NCBI GenBank assembly: GCA_016342355.1
Contig: JAEINP010000030.1
Span: forward strand, 1 to 62,401
From: Desulfatibacillum sp.
GTDB taxonomy: Bacteria > Desulfobacterota > Desulfobacteria > Desulfobacterales > Desulfatibacillaceae
Length of the DNA: 62,401 bases
Direction: 5' to 3'
This document shows, piece by piece, positions 34,680 to 43,508 of this stretch (positions are counted from its first letter, which is position 1; each line of letters begins with the position of its first letter). The notes under the pieces are model-generated. The model was not told the DNA's origin. It searched no databases and saw only the letters and a program-made list of their open reading frames with translations. A program made the position numbers and the translations under genes.

Positions 34680-35222
34680 ATGGAAAACGGGCATCATTTT
34701 GTTTTTGGAGAAACCCAGGATTTTCTGACAGGCGCGGTTATCACCGACACCCACGACGAACGGTATCGCCAACAAATCGCCCGGTTCCTGGTGGAGAAAA
34801 AAGGCTATGCCAGGGAAGATATCACCCCCCGCGTGGGCCTATTGGCCAAGGCTGGGGACAAGACCCGCCTGCTAACGGTGGATTTAGCCGTTACCCGGGA
34901 CCACAAAACAGCCATGATCCTGCGATACGCCCCGGGCTCCCTGGTTACTCGTCACCGCCCCTGCCTGGCGGCTTCGCGCTTGCTGGAGCCCTACCAGATC
35001 CCTGTGGTGGTGGTGACCAACGGCGAGGACGCCCAGGTGCTGGACGGGGAAACCGGCAAGGTGCTTGGCGAAGGCCTGGAATCCGTGCCGGACGCCGTGG
35101 CCCTCAAACAGCTTGTACAATCCGCCGCCTTTGCTCCCATTGATGATAAACGCCGCGAGATGGAATCCCGCATAATCTATACCTATGAAGCAGTGGGCGC
35201 CTGCAACTGCGATGTCTGCTGA
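34680..35222 (+). CDS. Stand-alone HSDR_N-like protein with altered nuclease site
   Basis: A 180-residue protein resembling the N-terminal domain of type I restriction R subunits (HSDR_N), a PD-(D/E)xK fold: QIARFLVEKKGYAREDITP, then VDLAVTRDHKTAMILRYA, and VVVTNGEDAQVLD. Asp68 of the first strand is kept, but the position of the E-x-K pair reads L-R-Y (81-83), so nuclease activity is unlikely. The last residues CNCDVC hold three Cys that might bind metal. The ATG at 34680 follows GGGAGG. No restriction or modification genes are nearby. It lies 34 bp before the methyltransferase. Confidence 0.65.
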   Translation: MENGHHFVFGETQDFLTGAVITDTHDERYRQQIARFLVEKKGYAREDITPRVGLLAKAGDKTRLLTVDLAVTRDHKTAMILRYAPGSLVTRHRPCLAASRLLEPYQIPVVVVTNGEDAQVLDGETGKVLGEGLESVPDAVALKQLVQSAAFAPIDDKRREMESRIIYTYEAVGACNCDVC

Positions 35223-35256
35223 CGCCTGCCTGCGCCATAAACCACAGGACCAGACC

Positions 35257-36066
35257 ATGACGCAAAATCTGTATGTACACGGCTATTCGGAACGCGAAAA
35301 GGAACGCCTGGAAGACCAGGCCAACGCCCTTACGGAAATCCTGCACCACGACACCGGGTATCCTCCGGGAACCCGGATTCTGGAAGCCGGTTGCGGCGTG
35401 GGCGCCCAGACGGTCACCCTGGCCGCCAAGAGTCCGGGAGCGCAAATCGTTTCCGTGGATATTTCCAAGGAATCCCTGGCCGCGGCCCAGACGAAAATCA
35501 TCCAGGCCGGTTTTACCAACGTGGAGTTCCAGCACGCCAATATTTTTGATCTGCCCTTTGAACCCGAATCCTTTGACCACCTGTTCCTGTGTTTTGTCCT
35601 GGAGCATCTGCCCAACCCGGACGAGGCCCTGGAATCCTTGAAGATGATGATCAAGCCGGGCGGCACCATCACGGTCATTGAAGGCGACCATGGTTCCGCC
35701 TATTTTCATCCCCAGGACTCCTACGCAGCTCAGTGCATCCAATGTCTGGTGTACTTGCAGGCCCAAATAGGCGGGGATTCCCTTATAGGCAGGTGTTTAT
35801 ACCCCCTGCTCAATGAGGCGGGATTCCACGATATTTCCGTGTCTCCCCGGATGGTTTATGTGGATGGGTCTAAAAAGGAACTCATTGAAAGTTTTACAAA
35901 AAACACTTTTACGGCCATGGTCGAGGGCGTGAAGAAACAGGCCATGGAGCAAGGACTCATGGATTCCCGGGCCTGGGACAAGGGCATCCGGGCCTTATAC
36001 CGTTCGGCCGAGCCTGACGGCGTATTTTGCTACACCTTTTTCAAGGCCATAGGGGTCAAAAAGTAA
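35257..36066 (+). CDS. Class I SAM-dependent methyltransferase
   Basis: A 269-residue methyltransferase with the Rossmann motifs ILEAGCGVGAQT (motif I), VSVDISKE (motif II), and LCFVLEHLPNPDEAL (motif IV-V), followed by a C-terminal helical region. It resembles UbiE/MmtE-like small-molecule methyltransferases. The ATG at 35257 is taken, although the frame opens at 35185 inside the previous gene. Substrate unknown. Confidence 0.85.
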   Translation: MTQNLYVHGYSEREKERLEDQANALTEILHHDTGYPPGTRILEAGCGVGAQTVTLAAKSPGAQIVSVDISKESLAAAQTKIIQAGFTNVEFQHANIFDLPFEPESFDHLFLCFVLEHLPNPDEALESLKMMIKPGGTITVIEGDHGSAYFHPQDSYAAQCIQCLVYLQAQIGGDSLIGRCLYPLLNEAGFHDISVSPRMVYVDGSKKELIESFTKNTFTAMVEGVKKQAMEQGLMDSRAWDKGIRALYRSAEPDGVFCYTFFKAIGVKK

Positions 36067-36070
36067 AATT

Positions 36071-36094
36071 GAGGAAAGCCCCCAAGGCTTCCTC
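36071..36094. terminator. Hairpin between convergent methyltransferase and alkB genes
   Basis: GAGGAA and TTCCTC plus an inner GCC/GGC make a 9-bp stem with one bulged A. T-rich sequence follows on the minus strand, so it best serves the alkB transcript. Confidence 0.45.
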
Positions 36095-36104
36095 TGCTTG
36101 TCTG

Positions 36105-37142
36105 TCAGTCTTCCCGAGGCGCCCGATGGTCCATGACCTTGCGCCACAGGGGCGGAAAATAGGCCAGAATCACCATGGCCGCATATCCCGAAGGAAGTTG
36201 CGGAGCCTCGTCCCAATGGCGCAATATCTGGTATCGCCGGTTGGGCCGGTAGTGATGGTCTGAATGGCGCTGGAGGTTGAACAGGAAATAGTTGGTGATC
36301 CGGTGGGCGGAATTCCATGAATGGTGGGGTTGTACTTCCTCGTAAGAGCCGTCCGGGTTTTGTTTGCGCACCAGACCGTAATGCTCCACGTAATTGACGA
36401 GTTCCAGAAGCAGGACAGCCACTGCTGCCTGCACCAGCAGAAAAACCAAGCCGGGCAATCCAAGCCACCATCCCATAAACGCCGCCAGGACGGCCTGGGC
36501 GGTGAGATACCGCAACACCCGGTTGTCCCATCCGTATTTGTTCCCGCCCCTGTTTTCCACCATATCGGATTCCAGGTTCCAGGCGCTTTCCAGCCCACCG
36601 ATCACGGTGCGGGGTAAAAACTTCCAAAAACTCTCCCCAAACCTGGCTGTGGCAGGATCTCCCGGGGTGGCCACATAACGGTGATGCCCGGCAACATGCT
36701 CGATGGACCAGTGGGCGTACAGCACACTCCAAAGCATGATCCGGCCCAGCAGAGGTTCGTATTTGTCGTTGTCCTTGTGGATGAGTTCGTGGCTCAGGTT
36801 GATTCCCATAATTCCCGAACTGAGCCCCACTCCGTATGCAAAAAGCAGTTTTTCGCCCAAATCCAAGGACCCGTGGGTAAAGGCCCAGGCCCCCCAAAAC
36901 ACCAATACCACCTGAACCGGAACCGCAGCCATGGGAATCCAGCGGTACTTCCGGTCATTCGCCAGAGATTTTTCCTGTGCGGGGGAGGGGTTTTGGGTGT
37001 CCACCCCAAAAGCCTGGTCCAAAAGGGGAAGCATGAAGAATATGGAAAAAGGAGGCATGAGGAGATAAAATCCTCCTAACATGTATCCAGCCACAACTCC
37101 CAGTGGAACCAAAAAAATGAGACAATACCGGGCAAGCTGCAT
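36105..37142 (-). CDS. alkB: AlkB-family membrane alkane hydroxylase / fatty acid desaturase superfamily
   Basis: A 345-residue integral membrane di-iron protein. It has all four histidine motifs of AlkB: HELIHK (118-123), EHVAGHH then VATPGDPA (149-163), NYVEHYGL (250-257) and LQRHSDHH (290-297), plus six or so hydrophobic helices. AlkB uses O2 and electrons from rubredoxin to hydroxylate alkanes or fatty acids at the end of the chain; no rubredoxin is next to it. The ATG at 37142 follows GGAGG; a small palindrome at 37150-37161 lies by the RBS. The motifs look fully functional, which is unexpected in an apparent anaerobe. Confidence 0.9.
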   Translation of the reverse strand: MQLARYCLIFLVPLGVVAGYMLGGFYLLMPPFSIFFMLPLLDQAFGVDTQNPSPAQEKSLANDRKYRWIPMAAVPVQVVLVFWGAWAFTHGSLDLGEKLLFAYGVGLSSGIMGINLSHELIHKDNDKYEPLLGRIMLWSVLYAHWSIEHVAGHHRYVATPGDPATARFGESFWKFLPRTVIGGLESAWNLESDMVENRGGNKYGWDNRVLRYLTAQAVLAAFMGWWLGLPGLVFLLVQAAVAVLLLELVNYVEHYGLVRKQNPDGSYEEVQPHHSWNSAHRITNYFLFNLQRHSDHHYRPNRRYQILRHWDEAPQLPSGYAAMVILAYFPPLWRKVMDHRAPRED

Positions 37143-37577
37143 ATATCCTCCGAAATATCGGGAATTCAAAAGACAGAAGGTCCTTTTAAGAATTTGAAAA
37201 ATTCCTCCACATGTTTAAATTTAATGCCGGTTTTCCTTTTAGGCAAGAATTTTGTCCGAGTTTGCCCAAATCAATAACATTTTTTCGCCGGTCCGAGAAA
37301 GAACCCGGGAAGGGACTTGACCAAGCGCAGTTCCTCAGCTACATTTACGAGTGTAATTCTCAATATAATTTACATGGGACGGTTTTCCCTATTTGGCGCT
37401 GCGGTCCTTTCCGCTAGTGGTGTTTTCCATATATGGACCCGGGTGAATTTTCATCCGCCTCAGGCGTTTTTTCTTTAGTGAAAAGGACAGGCTTTGTGAC
37501 TACCAGTGAGTTGATATAGGGATATGCCTCCCTGGACCGGAGTCTTTGGCTTTCGGTCCTCAGTGCCTGGAGGATGT
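37143..37577. other. Divergent intergenic region between alkB and the sulfatase-like gene
   Basis: About 435 bp, AT-rich, no coding frame. TATAAT occurs at 37364-37369 on the plus strand but no acceptable -35 lies at the right distance. No confident promoter can be named for either gene. Confidence 0.4.
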
Positions 37578-39074
37578 ATGGGGGAACCAACGGCCAAGGA
37601 TTACGGTCGGGAAGCAAGCCGAAAATGGTCTGCAATACAAGCAAATGAAGGCTATACGCGAAGGGATATCCTAAGATGGGGCGCTCTTTGCGGACTGGCC
37701 GGTGCTTTGCCCATGGGCCTGACAGGCGCGGGGTGCTCGCACTTGCGGGCTCTTAAGCCTCGGCATGTGGTTTTGATTTCCATGGATACATTGCGGCGGG
37801 ATCATCTTCCTATCTATGGATATTCTCGTCAAACCGCCCCCCATATTTCCGAGTTGGCCCGCACCTCGGTAATTTTTGACAACGCCATCGCCGCTGCGTC
37901 CAATACGGCGCCTTCCCACGCATCCATGCTCACGGGTCTGCATCCCTTATCCCATGGGGTCCGGTACAACTGGGCCATGCTCAGCCAGGATGTTCCCACT
38001 TTGGGGGAAATCCTCCAGGGGCAGGGGTTTTCTACCGGCGCCTTTGTAAGCTGCATCGCCCTTCACTCCCAGACCACAGGGCTTAACAGGGGCTTTGACA
38101 CTTACAATGATGTGGGACCGTTACCCGGTCATCGTCGGGCCGCCGATACTTTTCGGGATACCGTGCAGTGGCTGGACAGTGTGCAAAAAGGCCAACAAAT
38201 TTTTCTGTTTTTCCATGTGTTCGACCCTCACTTTCCCTATTCTGCGCCTGTGGGACAAACCCTGCCCGGTTGGGGATATTCAGGCATCCGGAAAGGGTTG
38301 CCCCTGGATTATCCGGCGATGCGGGAAAAAATGCGCCAGGGATTTTCCCATGAAGAAATCCAGGCCTATGTGAACTGGTATGACGAAGAAATCCTATATG
38401 CGGACATGTATGTAGGCCGGTTGTTGAAAGCCTTACAGGACAAAGGAATTTACGAGGACAGCCTTATCATCTTCCTCTCCGATCACGGAGAAACCCTGGG
38501 AGAGCGTCCCTGGATGTTCGACCACGGCGGCCGGGTGGTTGAGGAGCAAATCCAGGTTCCCCTGCTGATGCGGTTTCCCGGGGGATGGGGCCAGGGCGCC
38601 AGAATCAATTCTCCTGCACACCATGTGGACCTGACTCCTACTATCCTGGATGCATTGGGGTTGCCGCCTGCTGCAAAAATGGAAGGCGCTTCATTGCTCC
38701 CGGCTGTTAAAGGACTCGATGAAGGCATCCCCCGTTTTCAAATCAGCATGGCGAAAAGCGACCCGGAACGCTGTCCGGAAATACAGGATATTATCAATAA
38801 GAACCAGCCTGTCTTCGCCATCAGGCATTATCCCCATAAACTGGTCCGTTATCCAGGCCTTGATGACAAACCGATTCTTCGCCTGTTCGACCTGGAAGCA
38901 GACCCCATGGAGACAATAGATCTTTCACTGGTTCAGCTGGCCATCGCCAAGGACCTGCAGCAAAGACTTGAGGCATGGATTCGCCAATGCCGGACAAAAA
39001 ATCAGAAGTTTAAGGAAAAGACCCTGTCCCCGGAAGTGGAAAAATCTCTCCGATCTTTGGGGTATTTGTCTTAA
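37578..39074 (+). CDS. Exported sulfatase-superfamily protein with Thr in place of the formylglycine Cys
   Basis: A 498-residue alkaline-phosphatase-superfamily hydrolase. The N-terminus has a twin arginine (RRDILRWGAL), a hydrophobic stretch and a lipobox-like GAGCS, pointing to Tat export and perhaps lipidation. Metal residues sit in ISMDTLRRDH and LSDHGETLGE. Where sulfatases have C-x-P-S-R, the sequence is T-A-P-S-H, so no formylglycine can form and a phosphodiesterase or phosphotransferase is as likely as a sulfatase. Starts at 37578 behind GGAGG. First gene of a plus-strand cluster with two related enzymes and a sulfotransferase. Confidence 0.82.
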   Translation: MGEPTAKDYGREASRKWSAIQANEGYTRRDILRWGALCGLAGALPMGLTGAGCSHLRALKPRHVVLISMDTLRRDHLPIYGYSRQTAPHISELARTSVIFDNAIAAASNTAPSHASMLTGLHPLSHGVRYNWAMLSQDVPTLGEILQGQGFSTGAFVSCIALHSQTTGLNRGFDTYNDVGPLPGHRRAADTFRDTVQWLDSVQKGQQIFLFFHVFDPHFPYSAPVGQTLPGWGYSGIRKGLPLDYPAMREKMRQGFSHEEIQAYVNWYDEEILYADMYVGRLLKALQDKGIYEDSLIIFLSDHGETLGERPWMFDHGGRVVEEQIQVPLLMRFPGGWGQGARINSPAHHVDLTPTILDALGLPPAAKMEGASLLPAVKGLDEGIPRFQISMAKSDPERCPEIQDIINKNQPVFAIRHYPHKLVRYPGLDDKPILRLFDLEADPMETIDLSLVQLAIAKDLQQRLEAWIRQCRTKNQKFKEKTLSPEVEKSLRSLGYLS

Positions 39075-39097
39075 GAACTCACTTTTAAAACAACAGA

Positions 39098-41227
39098 ATG
39101 AATAATATGACTCTTTGCCGTTTAATTCTTTTCGTCGCTCTTGCCTGCCTGTCCGTCCCGGGCAATGCTTTGGCCTATGTGGGACCGGGGGCGGGCATTG
39201 CCCTTGCCGGGTCCTATCTTCCCGCCTTGGCGGGCATTGCGGCCACGGTACTGCTTTTGCTCCTCTGGCCGATCCGTCTGTTTTTCAAGGCCAGAATGAC
39301 GCAAAAGGCCCTAAAAAATAACCAGATGAAAAAATGCGTCATCCTTGGCCTGGACGGTCTGGACCCCGAGCTGACCCGGGACTATATGGACCAGGGACTG
39401 CTCCCCAATTTTTCACGTCTTGCACACCAGGGCTGTTTTAAAAAACTCTCCACCACCACCCCGGCTATTTCTCCGGTGGCGTGGTCCTCTTTTCAAACCG
39501 GGTCCAACCCGGGCAAGCACGGGATTTTCGATTTTCTGGCTCGCGAAAAGTCATCGTATCAGCCGGTCCTGAGTTCGGTCCGCACACAATCCTTCACAAA
39601 GCACGTCCGGTTTGGAAAATTCAGGATTCCCACAGGTCGATCCCAGCAGCGCCTTTTGCGAAAAGGCAGGCCATTTTGGGAAATTCTGGGGGAGCATAAT
39701 ATTTTCAGTCAGGTGATACGGGTTCCTGTAACCTTTCCGCCTCAAAAGTTTCACGGAGCAATTCTTGCTGGCGCGTATGCGCCGGATATCCGGGGCAGCC
39801 AGGGAATTTTTTCCTATTTCCACACAGGCCCCATGGACACGAGCCATGTCACGGGCGGAGAGTTTTACCGGGTCAAGCTGGTTGACAAGACCATTCAGGG
39901 CTTTTTGTCCGGGCCGCCCAATCCCTTTGAAAAAACAAGTGGAGATCTGCAGACGCCCTTTACTGTGAGTCTGCTTGCCAATGGTAAAATCCGGTTGAAA
40001 GTCGGTAAAATAAGCCGATACCTGGAACAAGGAAAATATTCCCCATGGGTTCGAGTGCGCTTTAAGGCCGCTCCGGGGATCTTTCTCCATGGAGTGTGCA
40101 AATTCCTGATTACCAGCGTTACGCCGGAATTCGCCATGTATGTCACGCCAATACACATGGACCCAAACCGGCCCGCCATGCCCATTTCCCATCCCAGGTC
40201 ATACGCCGCCTATTTTTCAAAAAAAGTCGGCCCCTACGCCACCTTGGGCATGGCCGAAGATACCTGGGCTCTGGAAGAGGGTGTCCTGGACGAAAAATCT
40301 TTCATGGATCAATGCCTTTGCACGGAACAGGAAAGAGAAAAAATATTCCTGGAGGCATTAAAACGATCCCGGCACGGGCTGGTCGCCTGTGTGTTTGACG
40401 GTCCGGACCGCATCCAGCATTGTTATTGGAAAGACCAGGATGACAGGGCTTCCCGGAAAAATGATCCCGAAAGCAGCCCTATTAAAGCAATGTATATCCG
40501 CATGGACAACCTGGTGGGCAAAACCCTGGAGCACTGCCAAAAAAAGGGAACGGTTTTCATGGTTTTGTCTGACCATGGATTCGCCCCCTTCACCCATGCG
40601 GTGGACCTGAACAAGTGGCTGGAGGAAAACGGATACCTTAAACTTTTGGACAATCCTTCGTCCAACCAGCACCTATCGGCCATTGACTGGGAGCATACCC
40701 GGGCCTATGCCATGGGTATGGCCGGAATCAGCCTGAACATTAAAGACAGGGAGCCTCGGGGCTTTGTGGAGCCGGATAAGGAAGCAGACCGGCTGGCCCG
40801 GGAAATCGCCTGTAAGCTCACGGGCCTTTGCCTGCCGGAAAACAATGCAAAAGCTGTCAGCAATGTTTACCTTGCCCGGGATATTTACACGGGCCCATAC
40901 TCCACAGAAGGACCTGACCTGGTTGTGGGTTACGCCAGGGGGTTTCGCACATCCTGGGATACTGTCACAGGAAAAGTGGGCGCGGGAGTTTTTCAACAAA
41001 ACAATCGAGCCTGGTCCGGGGATCACTGCATGGATCCCCCTTTGGTGCCCGGGGTGTTCTTCTGCAATCGCCCGATCACTGCAGATCAGCCCCACATCAT
41101 GGATATTGGCCCGACCGTTTTAAACATGTTCGGGGTGAGTGTTCCATCGTATATGGACGGCAAGCCTCTTAGGACCGCTAAAACCAATGAGGATCAAGCC
41201 CAATGGCGGAGTTTTTCAAAAGTATAG
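39098..41227 (+). CDS. Membrane-anchored type I phosphodiesterase (AlkP superfamily)
   Basis: A 709-residue protein. A signal peptide (VALACLSVPGNALA) is followed by a glycine-rich segment and a second hydrophobic helix (LAGIAATVLLLLLWPIRLFF), then a large catalytic domain. Active-site blocks are GLDGLDPEL, SPVAWSSFQTG with the Ser/Thr nucleophile, FDGPDRIQH and LSDHGFAPF. The family cleaves phosphodiesters and pyrophosphates; the C-terminus (SGDHCMDPPLVPGVFF) is shared with the next gene. By charge the catalytic domain may face either side of the membrane. 24 bp after the sulfatase-like gene. Confidence 0.82.
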   Translation: MNNMTLCRLILFVALACLSVPGNALAYVGPGAGIALAGSYLPALAGIAATVLLLLLWPIRLFFKARMTQKALKNNQMKKCVILGLDGLDPELTRDYMDQGLLPNFSRLAHQGCFKKLSTTTPAISPVAWSSFQTGSNPGKHGIFDFLAREKSSYQPVLSSVRTQSFTKHVRFGKFRIPTGRSQQRLLRKGRPFWEILGEHNIFSQVIRVPVTFPPQKFHGAILAGAYAPDIRGSQGIFSYFHTGPMDTSHVTGGEFYRVKLVDKTIQGFLSGPPNPFEKTSGDLQTPFTVSLLANGKIRLKVGKISRYLEQGKYSPWVRVRFKAAPGIFLHGVCKFLITSVTPEFAMYVTPIHMDPNRPAMPISHPRSYAAYFSKKVGPYATLGMAEDTWALEEGVLDEKSFMDQCLCTEQEREKIFLEALKRSRHGLVACVFDGPDRIQHCYWKDQDDRASRKNDPESSPIKAMYIRMDNLVGKTLEHCQKKGTVFMVLSDHGFAPFTHAVDLNKWLEENGYLKLLDNPSSNQHLSAIDWEHTRAYAMGMAGISLNIKDREPRGFVEPDKEADRLAREIACKLTGLCLPENNAKAVSNVYLARDIYTGPYSTEGPDLVVGYARGFRTSWDTVTGKVGAGVFQQNNRAWSGDHCMDPPLVPGVFFCNRPITADQPHIMDIGPTVLNMFGVSVPSYMDGKPLRTAKTNEDQAQWRSFSKV

Positions 41228-43227
41228 ACCGGAGGACCTTTTTAAAAGGAACTGCGGCGACCGTGGCCGGCCTTGCCGTAGGCGCCCATGCCTCGCCCAG
41301 CCCGGGTTCCGGTGCAGCAACAAAGACGGCTCCGCAGGTGATTGTCCTGGGTATCGACGGCATGGACCCGGTATTGACCCAAAGGCTGATGCAGGCAGGC
41401 CGTCTGCCTCATTTCGCCCGACTCAGGGACAGGGGAGGCTTCTCCAGGCTATCCACCACCAATCCCCCCCAAAGCCCCGTGGCCTGGGCCAGTTTCATCA
41501 ACGGGGCAGGCCCCGGCTCTCATGGACTTTTTGACTTTATACATCGGGACCCAACTCTGCAATGCCAGCCGTTTTATTCAGGGGCGCGGACGACCGACGG
41601 CGAGCCGGAGCCAAAATCCAGGAATAGTTTTTGGAATTCGCCCTTTTTCAAGAGGCAACCCCAAACCCGCTCCAACCGGCAAGGAGTCCCCTTTTGGGAT
41701 TACCTGGATCAAGCAGGCATTCCCTCTGTTTTTTATGATCTGCCCGCCAATTATCCCCCCACCCCTTCGTCGGCGGGGAACCATCAATGCCTTTCCGGCA
41801 TGGGGGTCCCGGACCTCATGGGAACTCACGGAACCTACCAGTATTTCTCCCACGACGGCCCGGACTATGTACTCAGGGAGGGAGGCGGACAACGCACACG
41901 GATTTCGTTCCACAACAGCATTGCCAAAGCCAGGCTGGAGGGGCCGCAAAACCCCTTTTCCTCCCCCCAAAAGCCTGTTCTTATAGAGTTCTCCGTGCAA
42001 AAGGCTCTAAAGGCTGAATCCGTACGCATTGGAATCCAGGGACAAAATTTTACCCTGCGGGATAAGGAATGGAGCCCCTGGATCAGGTTGGAGTTCGTGC
42101 TGGAAACCCCGTTTTACATGCTTGATAAAAAAGTCAGTGGAATATGCAGGTTTTACCTAAAAGAAGTCAACCCGGGATTTCAGTTGTATGTGAGCCCTAT
42201 CAACGCCGATCCCGCCGACCCTGCCATACCCCTTTCCGAGCCCGAAAACTTTGTCCGGCAAATAGCCCAAGACGACAGGATGTTTTACACCACAGGCTTC
42301 CAGGAAGACCATAAGGCCTTGTCCAACGGCATATTCTCGGACCAGGAATTTGAAAATCAGGCCCGGCTGGTGCTGGAGGAACGCGCCAACCTTTTGGATT
42401 ACGCCATGGACCACTACCGGGATGGGCTCCTGTTTTTTTATTTCTCCACCCTGGACCTCCTGTCCCACATGTTCTGGACAGACTCCGGGGCCGCCCACTC
42501 CCCAAGGTCCGGAGAAGAAAATGCGCCAAACTTCTCACGTCTTACCAAGGCGTATGAGGATATGGACCGCATGCTGGGCAAGATAATGGATCGTTTTGGG
42601 AGCGACGCCGCCATATTGGTTTTAAGCGATCACGGCTTTGCAGGTTTTCAGCGCCAATTCAATCTCAATTCGTGGCTGCGGGATAACAAATACCTGGACC
42701 CCGCCGGAGCGGATTCGATCCTGTCGGGCGTTGACTGGGCCAATACCCGAGCCTACGGCTTGGGCATCAACGGGTTGTACGTCAATCTCAAAGGCCGGGA
42801 ACGGGAAGGCATTGTCAAGCCCGGCCATGATTATGACAACCTTCTGGACGAACTGGCGGAACGGCTGGAAACGGTCTTGGATGAAAGCGGCCGACAGGTC
42901 ATCAAAAAGGTCCATCGGGCTGACCGGATTTTCCAGGGGCCAGCCACGGCGTTCGCTCCGGACCTGATTATTGGATACAGCAGGGGGTACCGGGCATCCT
43001 GGGCCACCTGCCTGGGAGAGCTGACCCCGGAAATACTCATGGACAACCGTTCCGCCTGGTGCGCCGACCATTGTTGCGACGCGTCCGAAGTGCCCGGAGT
43101 CCTGTTTTCCAGTATGCCTTTAGCCGATAATAATCCGGCCATAACAGATCTGGCGCCGACCATACTCTCTTTATTCGGAATCAATACCCCCTATTCCATG
43201 GACGGGAAAACCCTTATCCAGATTTAA
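41203..43227 (+). CDS. Tat-exported type I phosphodiesterase (AlkP superfamily), paralogue
   Basis: A 674-residue paralogue of the preceding protein, overlapping its end by 25 bp. It begins with a canonical Tat signal (DRRTFLKG, then TVAGLAVGAHA). Active-site blocks are GIDGMDPV, SPVAWASFINGAGPGSHG, STLDLLSHMFW and LSDHGFAGF; the C-terminus CADHCCDASEVPGVLF parallels its neighbour. Tat export implies folding with metal in the cytoplasm before secretion. Probably acts on the same class of phosphodiester as its neighbour, in the periplasm. Substrate unknown. Confidence 0.83.
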   Translation: MAEFFKSIDRRTFLKGTAATVAGLAVGAHASPSPGSGAATKTAPQVIVLGIDGMDPVLTQRLMQAGRLPHFARLRDRGGFSRLSTTNPPQSPVAWASFINGAGPGSHGLFDFIHRDPTLQCQPFYSGARTTDGEPEPKSRNSFWNSPFFKRQPQTRSNRQGVPFWDYLDQAGIPSVFYDLPANYPPTPSSAGNHQCLSGMGVPDLMGTHGTYQYFSHDGPDYVLREGGGQRTRISFHNSIAKARLEGPQNPFSSPQKPVLIEFSVQKALKAESVRIGIQGQNFTLRDKEWSPWIRLEFVLETPFYMLDKKVSGICRFYLKEVNPGFQLYVSPINADPADPAIPLSEPENFVRQIAQDDRMFYTTGFQEDHKALSNGIFSDQEFENQARLVLEERANLLDYAMDHYRDGLLFFYFSTLDLLSHMFWTDSGAAHSPRSGEENAPNFSRLTKAYEDMDRMLGKIMDRFGSDAAILVLSDHGFAGFQRQFNLNSWLRDNKYLDPAGADSILSGVDWANTRAYGLGINGLYVNLKGREREGIVKPGHDYDNLLDELAERLETVLDESGRQVIKKVHRADRIFQGPATAFAPDLIIGYSRGYRASWATCLGELTPEILMDNRSAWCADHCCDASEVPGVLFSSMPLADNNPAITDLAPTILSLFGINTPYSMDGKTLIQI

Positions 43228-43241
43228 CAGGAGAAACGATC

Positions 43242-43427
43242 ATGCCCAAAATAAATATTGATCCCCTGGTTTATTTCGAGGCAAAATGGGCGGCGAAAAA
43301 CCTGGGATACACCAGCCTGGAAGAATTTGTGCATCACGTCCTGGAAAAGGAACTCGCCAAGCTGTCCTCCCCGGAGGACGAAGCCTTGGTGAATCAGCGC
43401 ATTAAAGGGCTGGGATACCTTAAATGA
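43242..43427 (+). CDS. Small conserved-looking protein, 61 aa
   Basis: Not recognised. Starts with ATG after AGGAGAAACG, 14 bp downstream of the phosphodiesterase, and has coherent helical composition (YTSLEEFVHHVLEKELAKL) with an N-terminal strand (PKINIDPLVYFEA), which resembles ribbon-helix-helix-like small proteins. It might regulate the cluster or bind one of its enzymes. Clearly part of the operon. Confidence 0.65.
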   Translation: MPKINIDPLVYFEAKWAAKNLGYTSLEEFVHHVLEKELAKLSSPEDEALVNQRIKGLGYLK

Positions 43428-43508
43428 CACCAATGTGCGAGCCGGGTTTAAACGGGCGCTATACACAGCGCCGGGAAATAATGAGCCGCAAGGCAGGAGG
43501 AGTGCTGA

